Counted from the first letter of the stretch, positions 1 to 9,327 are shown. The stretch: DNA of 64,000 nt from Methylomicrobium sp. wino1 (GCF_003932755.1 NZ_CP024202.1:4278001-4342000), one strand, 5' to 3'. The notes: generated by a model not told the origin, from the letters alone. Translations and numbers: made by a program.

Positions 1-75
1 CTTTAAAAAATTCATGGCGACACGAATGTTATCGATGACGTCATCGACAATCAGAATACGATTGGATGTAAGCAT
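1..75 (-). CDS. Response regulator receiver domain, N-terminus only
   Basis: The minus strand reads 25 codons from an ATG at 75 down to the window edge and is cut there. The N-terminus has a hydrophobic strand followed by an acidic pair (RILIVDD), then a helix-like segment, which is the beta1/acidic-pocket start of a CheY-like receiver. The phospho-acceptor Asp and any output domain lie outside the window, so the type of regulator cannot be given. It is divergent from the GGDEF/EAL gene that begins near 466. Confidence 0.6.
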   Translation of the reverse strand, partial: MLTSNRILIVDDVIDNIRVAMNFLK

Positions 76-465
76 GGGGTGTGATTCAGTTGCTTGATGT
101 ATTGGATTTCTTAAGCGTAGCAATCAAATCCCAGATTGTCTACGGTCCATGCTAGGCAATCAATTACTTGCCGATTTGAATGATTTTTAAATTATACAAA
201 GGATTTCCACTACAAATTGCGGCGGGATAGCCTGGACTCTATAAGGCTCTCGCAGGCTATGATTGAAACAAAAGTATTATAAATAATGCCAAATTGAATA
301 TTTCACCGACATTCATATTATTTTTCAATTGCTTACGATATATAAATGTTAAGAATAGGTTCCCGGGAACCGAACAGCCTAAAACTTGCCCATACTCAAT
401 ACAAAACCATCTATAATTTATTACAAATTACGGGCGTAAAACGCTTTCCGTACTCTTACTCATTC
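76..465. other. Divergent intergenic region
   Basis: About 390 bases between the divergent receiver gene and the GGDEF/EAL gene. It is AT-rich near 270-345, with a TATTATAAAT-like stretch around 273 that could be part of a promoter for the forward gene. No convincing -35 element, terminator or repeat was seen. If the downstream gene starts at 346 instead of 466, the last 120 bases are coding. Confidence 0.4.
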
Positions 466-3258
466 ATGAATCTCATTGTGCAACTGATTATCCCATTTAT
501 TTTACTTTTTTTATCGGTGCCGTCGGTTGCCGCTGATTTAGCGACCGACTCGGCTTCAGCATCGATTCCGGTACGCACTATTACTTTGAATCCCGAGGAA
601 CAGAAGTGGCTGGAAAAGCATAAAAAAATCCGAATCGCTTTTGACGGAGACTTTCCTCCATTTAGCTTTGTCAATGATAAAGGCATTGTCGAAGGCGTTG
701 CCGTTGAAATCATTAGCTTGCTAAGCCGGCGACTTGGTATTGACTTCGAAATTTATCCGCACACCGAATGGAGCCTGATATACGAAGCAGCCGTCGCGAG
801 AAAAACCGATGTCGTGGCAACGATGGTTAATAGACCGGAGCGTCGCACATGGTTTTTCTTTACTCAGCCCTATCTCAACAAATCACTGGTCATCATTACC
901 CGAAAAGACAATTTCGCCATCAAACGCCGCACCGATATCGCCGGCAAAAAAATCGCCCTGGTCGACAATTACCAATATGTCGATCGAGTCCGCGAGGAAT
1001 TTCCTTCGATCAAAATACATGCGGTCGATTCTTTCCTCGAAGGGCTTAAGGCAGTTGCGAACCGACAAGCGGATGCCGCAATCACTTTTACCGGTACCGG
1101 TCATTTTTTAATCGATAAACACCAACTCAACGACCTTAATATAGCGGCTTTCTACGATCACAACAGCGCAAACGAAAGTATTGCGATACGTAAAGATTGG
1201 CCGGAATTGGCTTCGATATTACAAAAAGGGCTCGACTCACTCAGCTCCGATGAAAAACAGGCGATCTTCGAAAAATGGGTGCCCAAGGTTGAAACCGTGG
1301 TCACCGACTATGTGCTGATCGGAAAAATTGTCGCGGCATTCGCATTCGTGCTACTCATTATGTTGCTATGGATTGTTCAAGTCCGCAGACAAAATCGCCG
1401 CATCGAGCAATCTAAGGATGAAGTATTGCTCGCCAATCAACAGTTAGTCAATCTACAAAACGAATTGGAAAACTTGGTCGAACAACGGACTGCCGAGCTT
1501 AAAGCTAGCGAACAACAATATCGCAGCTTGGTCGAGAATCTGCGCCATGAATATTTTTTCTATCGCCAAGACCGTTCAGGATTACTGACCTATGTGAGCC
1601 CCTCGGTTTGCAATATACTCGGCTACAGTGCGGAGGAGTTTATCGCCAATCACCGCGATTTCCTGACCGACAACGCTATTAACTTAAATATCGATAAAAA
1701 CACTGATTTATGCTTAAAAGGCATTCCTCAACCGCCCTATGAAGTCGAAGTATACGACAGTAACGGTTATATTCATTGGCTTGAAGTCATGGACTCGCCC
1801 GTATTGGACCAAAACGGCCAATGTATTGGCGTAGACGGTATTGCACACGATGTTACCGAGCGTAAAGAAACGCATGAATTACTCACATCGCTGTCTTATT
1901 ATGACGACCTAACCGGTCTAGCCAATCGGCGCTTATTCGCCGATCGCCTACAACAGGCGATCAATCTTGCTCACCGAAACAAAGCTTCGATTACGCTGTT
2001 TTATCTTGACCTGGATAAGTTTAAATCGATCAATGACACACTCGGCCATGCCGCAGGAGACGAAGTTCTTAAGGAAACGGCGGAAAAAATACTGTCAGTC
2101 ATACGTGACTCCGATATAGCGGCCCGCATGGGTGGCGATGAATTCGTCATACTCCTACCTGATTCCGACGCCCAAGCCGCCCTATCGGTCGCTGAAAAAC
2201 TCATCAAAGTCTTGCAACAGCCTTATTACATCGGCGAACAAATGCTTACCGTCGGAAGCAGTATCGGCATCTCAGTGTATCCGGGCAACGGCACCGACGG
2301 CGATAGCCTAATCAATCATGCCGATACCGCGATGTATCACGCCAAGAAGGAAAAATTGGGTTATGCCTTTTATTCCGAGGACATGCAACCGGCTTTCATA
2401 AGCCCCGAACAACTGACAGAAGACTTGGTGAAAACCGTTAAACATTGCCTGCGAATAAGCCGGACAACCTCAGCAAGTGCGTTGGAAAATGTTCAAAACC
2501 CAAGCATGAACGGTCATTTTTTGATTTATTATCAAAGTCGACATGCATTAATCAACAGCGACATCATCGGTTTCGAAAGTTTAGTCCGCTGGTACCATCC
2601 CGAACAGGGCATCTTATCGCCTTCGGAATTTTTACCGATCGCCGAAAAATCCGGTTTAATCGATAAAATTACCGACTGGGTCGTCAGGCAGGTCTGTAGT
2701 CAGGCACTGGCTTGGGAAAAGATGAACATCAGACCTGCCAAAATCAGCATTAATCTTTCGGTCAATCAAGTTCAACAACAGAACTTAGTGGAAAGAATTC
2801 TACGCGATATCGATAACCTCGGAGCAACTCCGAGCTGGCTGGAAATTGAGATTAAAGAGAGCACGATCATGCAGGATATCGACCATGCCATTAACATCCT
2901 CCATCGACTAAATGCTGCGGGCCTGTCGGTTGCAATTGACGATATCAATTCCGATTCGCCTATTTTGGAGCGGCTCGATTCCCTTCCGGCGCAAACCATC
3001 AAAATCGATCGCGCACTGATTCGAACCCTACCGGTCAATAACGAAAATGCGGACAGCGTCGTATCGATCATCAACAAAGCGCACGCTCATGGTAAAGCCG
3101 TCACGGCGGAAGGAGTGGAAAGTGAAAGTCAATTGGATTTTCTCAAAGCCAGCCGTTGCGATAATGTGCAAGGATTCTATTTCAGCAAGCCTCTAGCAGC
3201 CGCCGAAGCAGAAAACTTTCTCAAGAGTTTGTCATGGTTTCTTGATAAAAACGACTAA
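466..3258 (+). CDS. Periplasmic-sensor PAS-GGDEF-EAL protein (c-di-GMP turnover)
   Basis: A membrane signalling protein predicted to make or break cyclic di-GMP. The start at 466 is chosen because a clear signal peptide (MNLIVQLIIPFILLFLSV) begins there; the frame is open from 346, so a 40-residue longer form is possible. In 930-residue numbering: an SBP_bac_3 periplasmic solute-binding domain (about 50-265), a membrane helix (286-305), a coiled coil, a PAS domain (about 350-470), a GGDEF domain with intact GGDEF at 556-560 and an upstream RxxD inhibitory-site motif, and an EAL domain. The EAL signature is ESL (704-706) and the usual DDFGTG loop is replaced by DDINSD, while the Asn (NLSVNQ), KID and AEGVES motifs remain. 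The cyclase half looks competent and the phosphodiesterase half doubtful. The ligand is unknown. Confidence 0.88.
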   Translation: MNLIVQLIIPFILLFLSVPSVAADLATDSASASIPVRTITLNPEEQKWLEKHKKIRIAFDGDFPPFSFVNDKGIVEGVAVEIISLLSRRLGIDFEIYPHTEWSLIYEAAVARKTDVVATMVNRPERRTWFFFTQPYLNKSLVIITRKDNFAIKRRTDIAGKKIALVDNYQYVDRVREEFPSIKIHAVDSFLEGLKAVANRQADAAITFTGTGHFLIDKHQLNDLNIAAFYDHNSANESIAIRKDWPELASILQKGLDSLSSDEKQAIFEKWVPKVETVVTDYVLIGKIVAAFAFVLLIMLLWIVQVRRQNRRIEQSKDEVLLANQQLVNLQNELENLVEQRTAELKASEQQYRSLVENLRHEYFFYRQDRSGLLTYVSPSVCNILGYSAEEFIANHRDFLTDNAINLNIDKNTDLCLKGIPQPPYEVEVYDSNGYIHWLEVMDSPVLDQNGQCIGVDGIAHDVTERKETHELLTSLSYYDDLTGLANRRLFADRLQQAINLAHRNKASITLFYLDLDKFKSINDTLGHAAGDEVLKETAEKILSVIRDSDIAARMGGDEFVILLPDSDAQAALSVAEKLIKVLQQPYYIGEQMLTVGSSIGISVYPGNGTDGDSLINHADTAMYHAKKEKLGYAFYSEDMQPAFISPEQLTEDLVKTVKHCLRISRTTSASALENVQNPSMNGHFLIYYQSRHALINSDIIGFESLVRWYHPEQGILSPSEFLPIAEKSGLIDKITDWVVRQVCSQALAWEKMNIRPAKISINLSVNQVQQQNLVERILRDIDNLGATPSWLEIEIKESTIMQDIDHAINILHRLNAAGLSVAIDDINSDSPILERLDSLPAQTIKIDRALIRTLPVNNENADSVVSIINKAHAHGKAVTAEGVESESQLDFLKASRCDNVQGFYFSKPLAAAEAENFLKSLSWFLDKND

Positions 3259-3286
3259 AGATTCCGCGATCAATAAATTCGTGGAA

Positions 3287-3315
3287 TTATACCTTTCGCA
3301 TTCCAAATTACGACA
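3287..3315 (+). repeat. Short dispersed repeat C, copy 1
   Basis: A 25-30 base motif of the form TATACCTTTCGCAxTxxAAAT recurs three times in the window (here, near 3407 and near 34755), always between genes. The intergenic stretch 3259-3597 holds this copy and the next one and nothing else recognisable. Confidence 0.5.
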
Positions 3316-3406
3316 GTGTATGAGAAAGTCATTATTGACTATTTCCTAAATGCCTTGGTTAGGGGGTAAGAGAACCGCTTCAACTGCTAACGCGAACATA
3401 GCCAAA

Positions 3407-3434
3407 TTATACCTATCCGCACTTCAAATTTCGG
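3407..3434 (+). repeat. Short dispersed repeat C, copy 2
   Basis: Second copy of the motif (TATACCTATCCGCACTTCAAATTTCGG with one or two changes from the other copies). It has the same orientation as copy 1, about 120 bases downstream of it. Confidence 0.5.
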
Positions 3435-3597
3435 AATTGACAGATCTATCGTTGCCGAAGTTTGATTACGTCTGTTCATAAAGGCTACATCGAGTCGGTT
3501 AACCCACTTCCATTTCAAAGACGAACACCCCAATTCCATTGAAAATGCTTTATCATAGCGCACTCAAAACAGCATACTCTTACGACCGACAATAATA

Positions 3598-5835
3598 ATG
3601 AATACCCCGTCACTCCCCTTACAAGACCGCAGACTCTCGCTTATTCTGCTTTTCGCCGCGACGCTATTCACCAGTGCCACATTGATGTTTAGCGTACAAC
3701 CGATGTTCGGCAAGCTGATATTACCTAAATTGGGCGGCACACCCGCAGTTTGGAATACCTGCATGGTCTTTTATCAAAGCATCCTTTTTCTAGGTTATAT
3801 GTATGCGCATTTTTTAGCGACACGCCAAAACACTCGGCGACAGCTTCAGATCCATGCCGCCGTCCTATTTATCAGCCTGATGATATTACCGGTTGCTTTG
3901 CCGGATAATCTATCGCCTCCGACCAAGAGCAACCCTACGCTATGGCTACTTGGCACATTATTCCTTGCGATCGGCCTACCCTTTTTTGTCGTTTCGACTA
4001 CAGCGCCGCTGTTGCAAAAATGGTTCGCGCAAGTCGGCCATCACACCAGTCACGACCCCTATTATCTCTATGCCGCAAGCAATGCCGGAAGCCTGCTGGC
4101 CTTATTGAGCTATCCGTTTGTAATCGAGCCGAATATCGGATTGACTTCGCAGCAAATCGCCTGGAGTGGCGGCTATGCGGTCTTATGCTTGATGATTGCC
4201 GGTTGCGGCTGGAGCTTGTGGCAAAACGCGCCGCGAACGGACACATCGGCATCGGAAGACATCTTGCTGTCCCCTGATCTCGACAATAAAACCCGACTGC
4301 ATTGGCTCGTCTTGGCCTTTGTGCCATCAAGCTTGCTATTGGGCTTGACTAACTTTATCAGCACCGATATCGCATCGGTGCCGCTGCTGTGGATCATTCC
4401 TCTTACGCTCTATTTACTGTCTTTCATCATCGTGTTTTCGAAGTGGAATCTGAAAACACATCCGATCATGACAGCCCTGCAGCCTGTAATATTGCTACCG
4501 TTTATAGCTTATTCGTTCATCAATCCGGCAATCTTGCCCTATTGGCTCGATCTGGTGCTGCATTCGACGGCTTTTTTCTTAGCGATCATGGTTTGTCACG
4601 GCGAACTAGCCAGACTACGCCCCCACACGCGGCATTTGACCGACTTTTATTTGATTATGTCCTTCGCCGGTATGCTCGGCGGCATGTTCAACACCTTTGT
4701 CGCGCCGTTCGTTTTCAATGCGGTTTACGAATACCCGGTCATGATCATTGCGGCATTGCTGCTGCGCCCCGGTTTGGATATCTCGACTGGTTACCGCTGG
4801 ACTAAGCAAGCCGTATTTCCAGCCATCGTGATTGCCTGCGGATTCATCATCTATTTAACGGTCGACGATCTGCCGCAATATCTAGACACCATAGGCACGG
4901 GCTTGATTCTATTGGCCGGCCTGACTTATGCGTTCAGAAATCAGCCGTTATCTTTGGCCTTGCTCGCGGGAACGTTAATCTTCTTCACGCAGGGTTTACA
5001 TGGTTTAGTATCCAACACGATTTTTCAGGATCGAACCTTTTTCGGCGTACTGTCGGTGCGTGAAAATATTTTACTCGACGAAGAAAACCGTCCGGAAAAA
5101 TACCACGAGTTGTTTCATGGCACGACTAAGCACGGCGCACAACGCTTAGCCGCCCATTTGGAAACCGTTCCGTTGACCTATTACAGCCGCCCCGGACCGA
5201 TGGGCCAGTTATTTAAAAGTTACGACGAACAAAACGGCGATTGGGTTATCGGCGCGGTCGGCCTCGGCGCCGGCGCATTGGCTTGTTACGCCAAGGACAA
5301 TCAACAATGGACTTTTTACGAGATCGACCCATTGGTCGTCGAAATCGCCAAAAACCCTGACTATTTCACCTACCTGAAACGCTGTGGCCCCAATGTGACT
5401 CACAGCATCGGCGATGCTCGCTTATCGTTGGCAGAGGAACCGAACCGTAAATTCGATTTTTTGATCATGGATGCATTCAGCTCGGATGCCGTACCAACCC
5501 ACCTGTTGACACGCGAAGCACTCGACTTGTATTTCGAAAAACTCAAACCGAATGGTATTTTGGCATTTCATATCACCAACCGCCATTTGGCCTTGAAAAA
5601 AGTGCTGGCCGACCATGCCAAACAAATGCAATTAGCCGCATTGATTCAGGAATTTAAAACGGACGGCTCAATACCATTGGTCACGGCTACCGATTGGGTC
5701 GTGATGGCGAAAGACGAGGCGATATTGAATCCGCTCATCGCCAGTCGGCTCGGAAGCTGGGAAAAAATGCCGCTGTATTTCGGCATGAGACCCTGGACCG
5801 ACGATTTCACGAACATCATCAGCATTTGGAAGTAG
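3598..5835 (+). CDS. Spermidine-synthase-like protein fused to a polytopic membrane domain
   Basis: A 745-residue two-part protein. Residues 1 to about 470 are many hydrophobic helices beginning with the family hallmark MFSVQPMFGKLILPKLGG. Residues about 500-745 form a Rossmann-type aminopropyltransferase/methyltransferase fold: a glycine-rich nucleotide loop GAVGLGAGALA near 550, an acidic strand end (YEIDPLVVEIA) and DAFSSDAVP near 625, the region of the catalytic Asp in spermidine synthases. Such fusions are common in bacteria but their substrate is not settled, so polyamine synthesis is only a possibility. The stop is separated by one base from the start of the Tsx-like porin gene, so the two are almost certainly co-transcribed and perhaps translationally coupled. 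Confidence 0.8.
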   Translation: MNTPSLPLQDRRLSLILLFAATLFTSATLMFSVQPMFGKLILPKLGGTPAVWNTCMVFYQSILFLGYMYAHFLATRQNTRRQLQIHAAVLFISLMILPVALPDNLSPPTKSNPTLWLLGTLFLAIGLPFFVVSTTAPLLQKWFAQVGHHTSHDPYYLYAASNAGSLLALLSYPFVIEPNIGLTSQQIAWSGGYAVLCLMIAGCGWSLWQNAPRTDTSASEDILLSPDLDNKTRLHWLVLAFVPSSLLLGLTNFISTDIASVPLLWIIPLTLYLLSFIIVFSKWNLKTHPIMTALQPVILLPFIAYSFINPAILPYWLDLVLHSTAFFLAIMVCHGELARLRPHTRHLTDFYLIMSFAGMLGGMFNTFVAPFVFNAVYEYPVMIIAALLLRPGLDISTGYRWTKQAVFPAIVIACGFIIYLTVDDLPQYLDTIGTGLILLAGLTYAFRNQPLSLALLAGTLIFFTQGLHGLVSNTIFQDRTFFGVLSVRENILLDEENRPEKYHELFHGTTKHGAQRLAAHLETVPLTYYSRPGPMGQLFKSYDEQNGDWVIGAVGLGAGALACYAKDNQQWTFYEIDPLVVEIAKNPDYFTYLKRCGPNVTHSIGDARLSLAEEPNRKFDFLIMDAFSSDAVPTHLLTREALDLYFEKLKPNGILAFHITNRHLALKKVLADHAKQMQLAALIQEFKTDGSIPLVTATDWVVMAKDEAILNPLIASRLGSWEKMPLYFGMRPWTDDFTNIISIWK

Positions 5836-5836
5836 C

Positions 5837-6577
5837 ATGACGAAAATGTCGGCGTATGGATCGGCTCTGCTACTTTTTTGCGCCTTTCCTATTCACGCGA
5901 TCGACTGGACCGCGAGCAATGTTCAGTTGCTGTACGGAGGAGATTTCGAATTCGGTGAGCCGAAACGCACGACGATCACGGTCGAGCATGCGCATGGCTG
6001 GCAATACGGAACCAATTTTTTCTTTGTCGACGTTATGCCCCGCCACGATGTCGGCACCGAAGTCTATGCCGAGGTCTACACCTATTTAAGCTGGAATAAA
6101 GTAACCGGGCTCAATCTAACACTAGGTCCAGTCAAGGATATTTCATTGGCGCTAGGCCTCAACATCAGCAATCTACCGGAACAAGACCACTTCAAAGCCT
6201 ATATGTTCGGTTTGAGCTTCGACCTAACCAATAGTCTATTCGATTATCTGCAATTCGACGTGACCGTCTATAAAGCCGACGATGTTAGCCACCGTTACGG
6301 CTTTCAATTTACGCCGGTTTGGAGCCTACCCTTTACGATAGGCTGTGTGAACTTTAAATTTCGGGGTTTTACCGATTTCAGAACCGGCAATACGAATACG
6401 TCCGGAAATTTCAATATTCTAGCGCAGCCGCAATTATTGGTCGATATCGGCAATTTGGCCGGTTGGAAAAAAGACACGATTTACATCGGCACCGAATATT
6501 CGCACTGGTATAACAAATACGGCGTCAAGGGTGTCGACGAAAGAGCGATTCAGGCTATGATCATCGGATTTTTTTAG
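5837..6577 (+). CDS. Tsx/OmpK-family outer-membrane channel
   Basis: A 246-residue predicted beta-barrel. It has a short signal peptide (ends ...FPIHA), then alternating amphipathic strands rich in aromatic residues, a LLYGGDFEFGEP-type early motif typical of the nucleoside-specific channel-forming family (Tsx/OmpK), and a C-terminal Phe as required for barrel assembly. Family members pass nucleosides or serve as phage receptors; the solute here is not known. It starts one base after the stop of the spermidine-synthase-like gene, suggesting a joint role of the pair in export or uptake of a small molecule. Confidence 0.75.
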   Translation: MTKMSAYGSALLLFCAFPIHAIDWTASNVQLLYGGDFEFGEPKRTTITVEHAHGWQYGTNFFFVDVMPRHDVGTEVYAEVYTYLSWNKVTGLNLTLGPVKDISLALGLNISNLPEQDHFKAYMFGLSFDLTNSLFDYLQFDVTVYKADDVSHRYGFQFTPVWSLPFTIGCVNFKFRGFTDFRTGNTNTSGNFNILAQPQLLVDIGNLAGWKKDTIYIGTEYSHWYNKYGVKGVDERAIQAMIIGFF

Positions 6578-6673
6578 TGCTTACTCCGGCAGAGACGTAA
6601 ACCAAATGTGGCGAAATTTATATATCGAAGCAAAACAAAAGCGTTAGCTTGCATCTCTACGGGAAACTATCGA

Positions 6674-8080
6674 TCAACCGTTAATCAGCATATGCGCGCC
6701 GATACTGGCCGCATAGCCTAATGCAATCGCGGGTGTCCATTTCAAATGACTGAAAAAGGTATAACTGCCACGCGCCTGACCCATCAACGCGACACCTGCC
6801 GCCGAACCGACCGACAACAAACTGCCGCCGACGCCCGCAGTCAGTGTGACCAGCAACCATTGTACTTCGGGCATGTCGGGATTCATCGTTAATACTGCAA
6901 ACATGACCGGAATGTTATCGACAATCGCAGACATTACACCGACGATAATATTCGCGTAGGTCGCGCCCAATTCGCCGTAAATGAATTCCGAAGCGATGCT
7001 CAAATAACCGATGAAGCCCAAGCCGCCGACACACATGATGACGCCGTAAAAAAAGAACAGCGTGTCCCACTCGGCTTTAGCGATCTGGCTGAACACATTG
7101 AAACCGCTACCTTGACCTTCGCTGCCCGGAACCGAATCGAAGCTGGAAAACTCGCGTCGATGCTTCATGCGCAGATAATAACCGAAAAATTTCAGGTACC
7201 CAAGACCGGTTAACATACCGAAGGCCGACGGTAGATACAAAACCTGATGAAATAATACCGCTGTTAAGATAGTCAATAAAAACAAACCGACAATGACCAA
7301 ACCGCCATGTTTGATCTCGGCGCTGTCTTCTTCCGGTAAAGTTGGTAAACCCACCGGAATAAAATAATGCATGATCGCGGCCGGCACTACAAAATTGACG
7401 ACCGAAGGAACAAACAGCTTGAAAAAGTCACCAAAGTCGATAATGCCTTTTTGCCAAACCATCAGTGTCGTGATATCGCCGAACGGGCTAAACGCACCTC
7501 CGGCATTCGCAGCGACGACGATATTGACACAGGATATCGCGACAAACTCCGGCCTGCTTGCGCCAACCGTCATCACTACGGTACACATAATCAGCGCGGT
7601 CGTCAGGTTATCGGCTATCGGCGAAATAAAGAAGGCGAGAATACCAGTCATCCAAAACATTTGCCGATAACTGAAACCTTTCGAAACCAACCAAAAGTGC
7701 AGTGCCTGAAAAACATCCCGCTCTATCATCGCACTGATATAGGTCATCGCCACTAATAAAAAGAAAAATAGCTCGGCATATTCCAAAAAGTTATGGCGCA
7801 ACGCTTCTTCGGTCGTTTCATTCAGATCGTGCGATGCGTAAACATAGGCGATCATCGCCCAAATGATACCGGCCGCAAGCAGGACGGGTTTAGATTTTTG
7901 CAAATGGGTTTGTTCTTCGAGTATAACAAGCACATAAGCAACAGAAAATATCAATAACGCAAAATAACCAACTGTATGATCGGTCAAATTGAGCGTTTCG
8001 AGCCCTGCGGCCGAACCGAACACGGATGTCGGTAATAACAAGAAAAATAATATTAAAGGAATAATTCGGATAGGCAACAT
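6674..8080 (-). CDS. nhaD: Na+/H+ antiporter NhaD
   Basis: A 468-residue inner-membrane protein of the NhaD family (ion transporter superfamily), exporting Na+ (and Li+) in exchange for protons. It has a signal-like first helix (MLPIRIIPLILFFLLLP), about 12 hydrophobic segments, and conserved polar helix residues such as SPIADNLTTALIM, AGGAFSPFGDITTLMVW and DNIPVMFAVL, the family's signature ion-path regions. The start at 8080 is preferred because the signal-type helix begins there; an in-frame TTG at 8149 preceded by GAGGAA could give a protein 23 residues longer. It supports a sodium-rich or alkaline lifestyle together with the CPA1 antiporter at 9328. Transcribed alone. Confidence 0.9.
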   Translation of the reverse strand: MLPIRIIPLILFFLLLPTSVFGSAAGLETLNLTDHTVGYFALLIFSVAYVLVILEEQTHLQKSKPVLLAAGIIWAMIAYVYASHDLNETTEEALRHNFLEYAELFFFLLVAMTYISAMIERDVFQALHFWLVSKGFSYRQMFWMTGILAFFISPIADNLTTALIMCTVVMTVGASRPEFVAISCVNIVVAANAGGAFSPFGDITTLMVWQKGIIDFGDFFKLFVPSVVNFVVPAAIMHYFIPVGLPTLPEEDSAEIKHGGLVIVGLFLLTILTAVLFHQVLYLPSAFGMLTGLGYLKFFGYYLRMKHRREFSSFDSVPGSEGQGSGFNVFSQIAKAEWDTLFFFYGVIMCVGGLGFIGYLSIASEFIYGELGATYANIIVGVMSAIVDNIPVMFAVLTMNPDMPEVQWLLVTLTAGVGGSLLSVGSAAGVALMGQARGSYTFFSHLKWTPAIALGYAASIGAHMLING

Positions 8081-8310
8081 TTTCTTCACAGAATATATCC
8101 TGAAGGACGAGAAGAGAATCGCAAGGAGAAATCGAATTCGCTTGCACAAAATTCCTCATTATCCAATAAGTCTTAGAGCGATGCAAAGCAATCGCCCTTA
8201 AAAACAAACTTAAAATACTCCTTAACAATAATATTTCAATAATATAATAAATATCAAAAAAGCATTGAATCGATACTTTTTTTGCATTCATAACCTCGAT
8301 TTCCGATTAT

Positions 8311-8514
8311 CCTAAAAAAATCAGTTGGAGCGCTTGGAATCCGTTCATGCTGAGCCTTTCGGCTGCGCTCAGGAGAGCCATGTCGAAGCATGAACGGATT
8401 CCAAGCACCACCCATTTGGTGAGCATTCTAAATTCCCCCTTTGACAACTATCCTGACACAGGGGGACAAGACTCAGGGTGAACGGGATTTAGAATGTTCA
8501 ACTGATTTTTTAGG
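8311..8514. repeat. Nested palindromic element upstream of nhaD
   Basis: The core is a perfect 20-base inverted repeat (8332-8351 with 8387-8406) around a 35-base loop. Further out, CTAAAAAAATCAGTTG at 8312-8327 is matched inversely by CAACTGATTTTTTAG at 8499-8513 (one base different), and CATTCTAAATTCCC near 8424 by GGGATTTAGAATG near 8490. The whole could fold as a long cruciform or transcript hairpin. The stretch 8150-8607 between nhaD and the next gene holds this and a fragment of repeat family A. Confidence 0.7.
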
Positions 8515-8571
8515 ATTATGATGGCCTGGCGACTCCCTTCATACTGAAAATCGTTCAAGCTTACTGAAGGC

Positions 8572-8601
8572 GCGGGGTATGTCTGTCGAGGCATCCCCCG
8601 C
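8572..8601 (+). repeat. Repeat family A fragment (copy A8)
   Basis: GCGGGGTATGTCTGTCGAGG followed by CATCCCCCGC forms a short inverted repeat. It matches the end of the family A element found reversed at 24652-24752 (GGCATACCCCGCACC). The central hairpin of the family is missing. Confidence 0.5.
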
Positions 8602-8607
8602 AAGGTT

Positions 8608-9111
8608 TTAGTAAGTAGGAGGCATAATCGGCTCAATACCTTCGAACTCGGCAGATGGGTGGTGCTTTTTGATCAACCGCCTAATTTCATCAATTTCATT
8701 TTTATTTATATCGATTAATACTAACAGTTGTCCTGCTTCTATCGCTTGCTCAAACTGTCTCAAGCGAGAATTACCGGAATTCATCCCCGAAAGCCCCCCC
8801 ATCAAAGAGCCAATGGTCGCACCGGCCAAAAGTACGCCCAATAAAGGACCTCCGGCAATCGCAAAACCTGCAAACCGTAATGCCACCAACCCCGCCAGTA
8901 CTCCTGTCGAACCGCCCAACGCAGCCCCCCGTTCGGCAGCCGCAAGAAAATCCGTTTTTATCGTCACACCCGCCTCGGGTAGTCCTTCGAGCGGCGTATC
9001 GCGTTTCGCCAAAATATGAATATGACGTTCCTCGATGCCTTCGGACTTAAGTTCATCGACAATTTTATGTGTAGTGGCAATGTCCGGAACCAAAAAATAG
9101 ATTCGTCTCAT
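8608..9111 (-). CDS. Small glycine-zipper protein, DUF1269-like
   Basis: A 167-residue protein of unknown function. The start at 9111 follows GGAGAA and begins MRRIYFLVPD; the frame extends upstream without an SD. Residues 1-55 look like a small alpha/beta ACT-like fold (PDIATTHKIVDELKSEGI). A central hydrophobic stretch (about 70-115) is rich in Gly and Ala with GxxxG spacing, which suggests a membrane-associated helical hairpin, and the C-terminus returns to alpha/beta. This layout resembles bacterial DUF1269-type proteins, sometimes tied to stress. The family call is by pattern only. It lies between two Na+/H+ antiporters, all on the minus strand. Confidence 0.65.
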   Translation of the reverse strand: MRRIYFLVPDIATTHKIVDELKSEGIEERHIHILAKRDTPLEGLPEAGVTIKTDFLAAAERGAALGGSTGVLAGLVALRFAGFAIAGGPLLGVLLAGATIGSLMGGLSGMNSGNSRLRQFEQAIEAGQLLVLIDINKNEIDEIRRLIKKHHPSAEFEGIEPIMPPTY

Positions 9112-9284
9112 GATCTTCTCCGCAAAATTAGCTGTATAACATCCCAATCGATATAAACATTCCTCCTCTACATTGATTCTAATTTCCAAGGGTCGGTTCA
9201 ACAATTATTCGAAATTGACAGAAGCAAGCATTAAGCATTACGACCCGAATTTTTCCCGCCATTAACTTAAATCTTAATGCGTCC

Positions 9285-9324
9285 CACCTTTCATCTTTCA
9301 CCTTTCACCTTTCACCTTTCATCT
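9285..9324. repeat. Heptanucleotide tandem repeat
   Basis: Four to five imperfect copies of CACCTTT/CATCTTT in a row just after the stop of the CPA1 antiporter gene. It lies in the 216-base gap between that gene and the DUF1269-like gene. Confidence 0.7.
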
Positions 9325-9327
9325 CAA

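Noticed and set aside
8332-8406. Possible rho-independent terminator from the 20-base inverted repeat
   Set aside because: The loop is about 35 bases and no T run follows, so it was treated as a repeat element.
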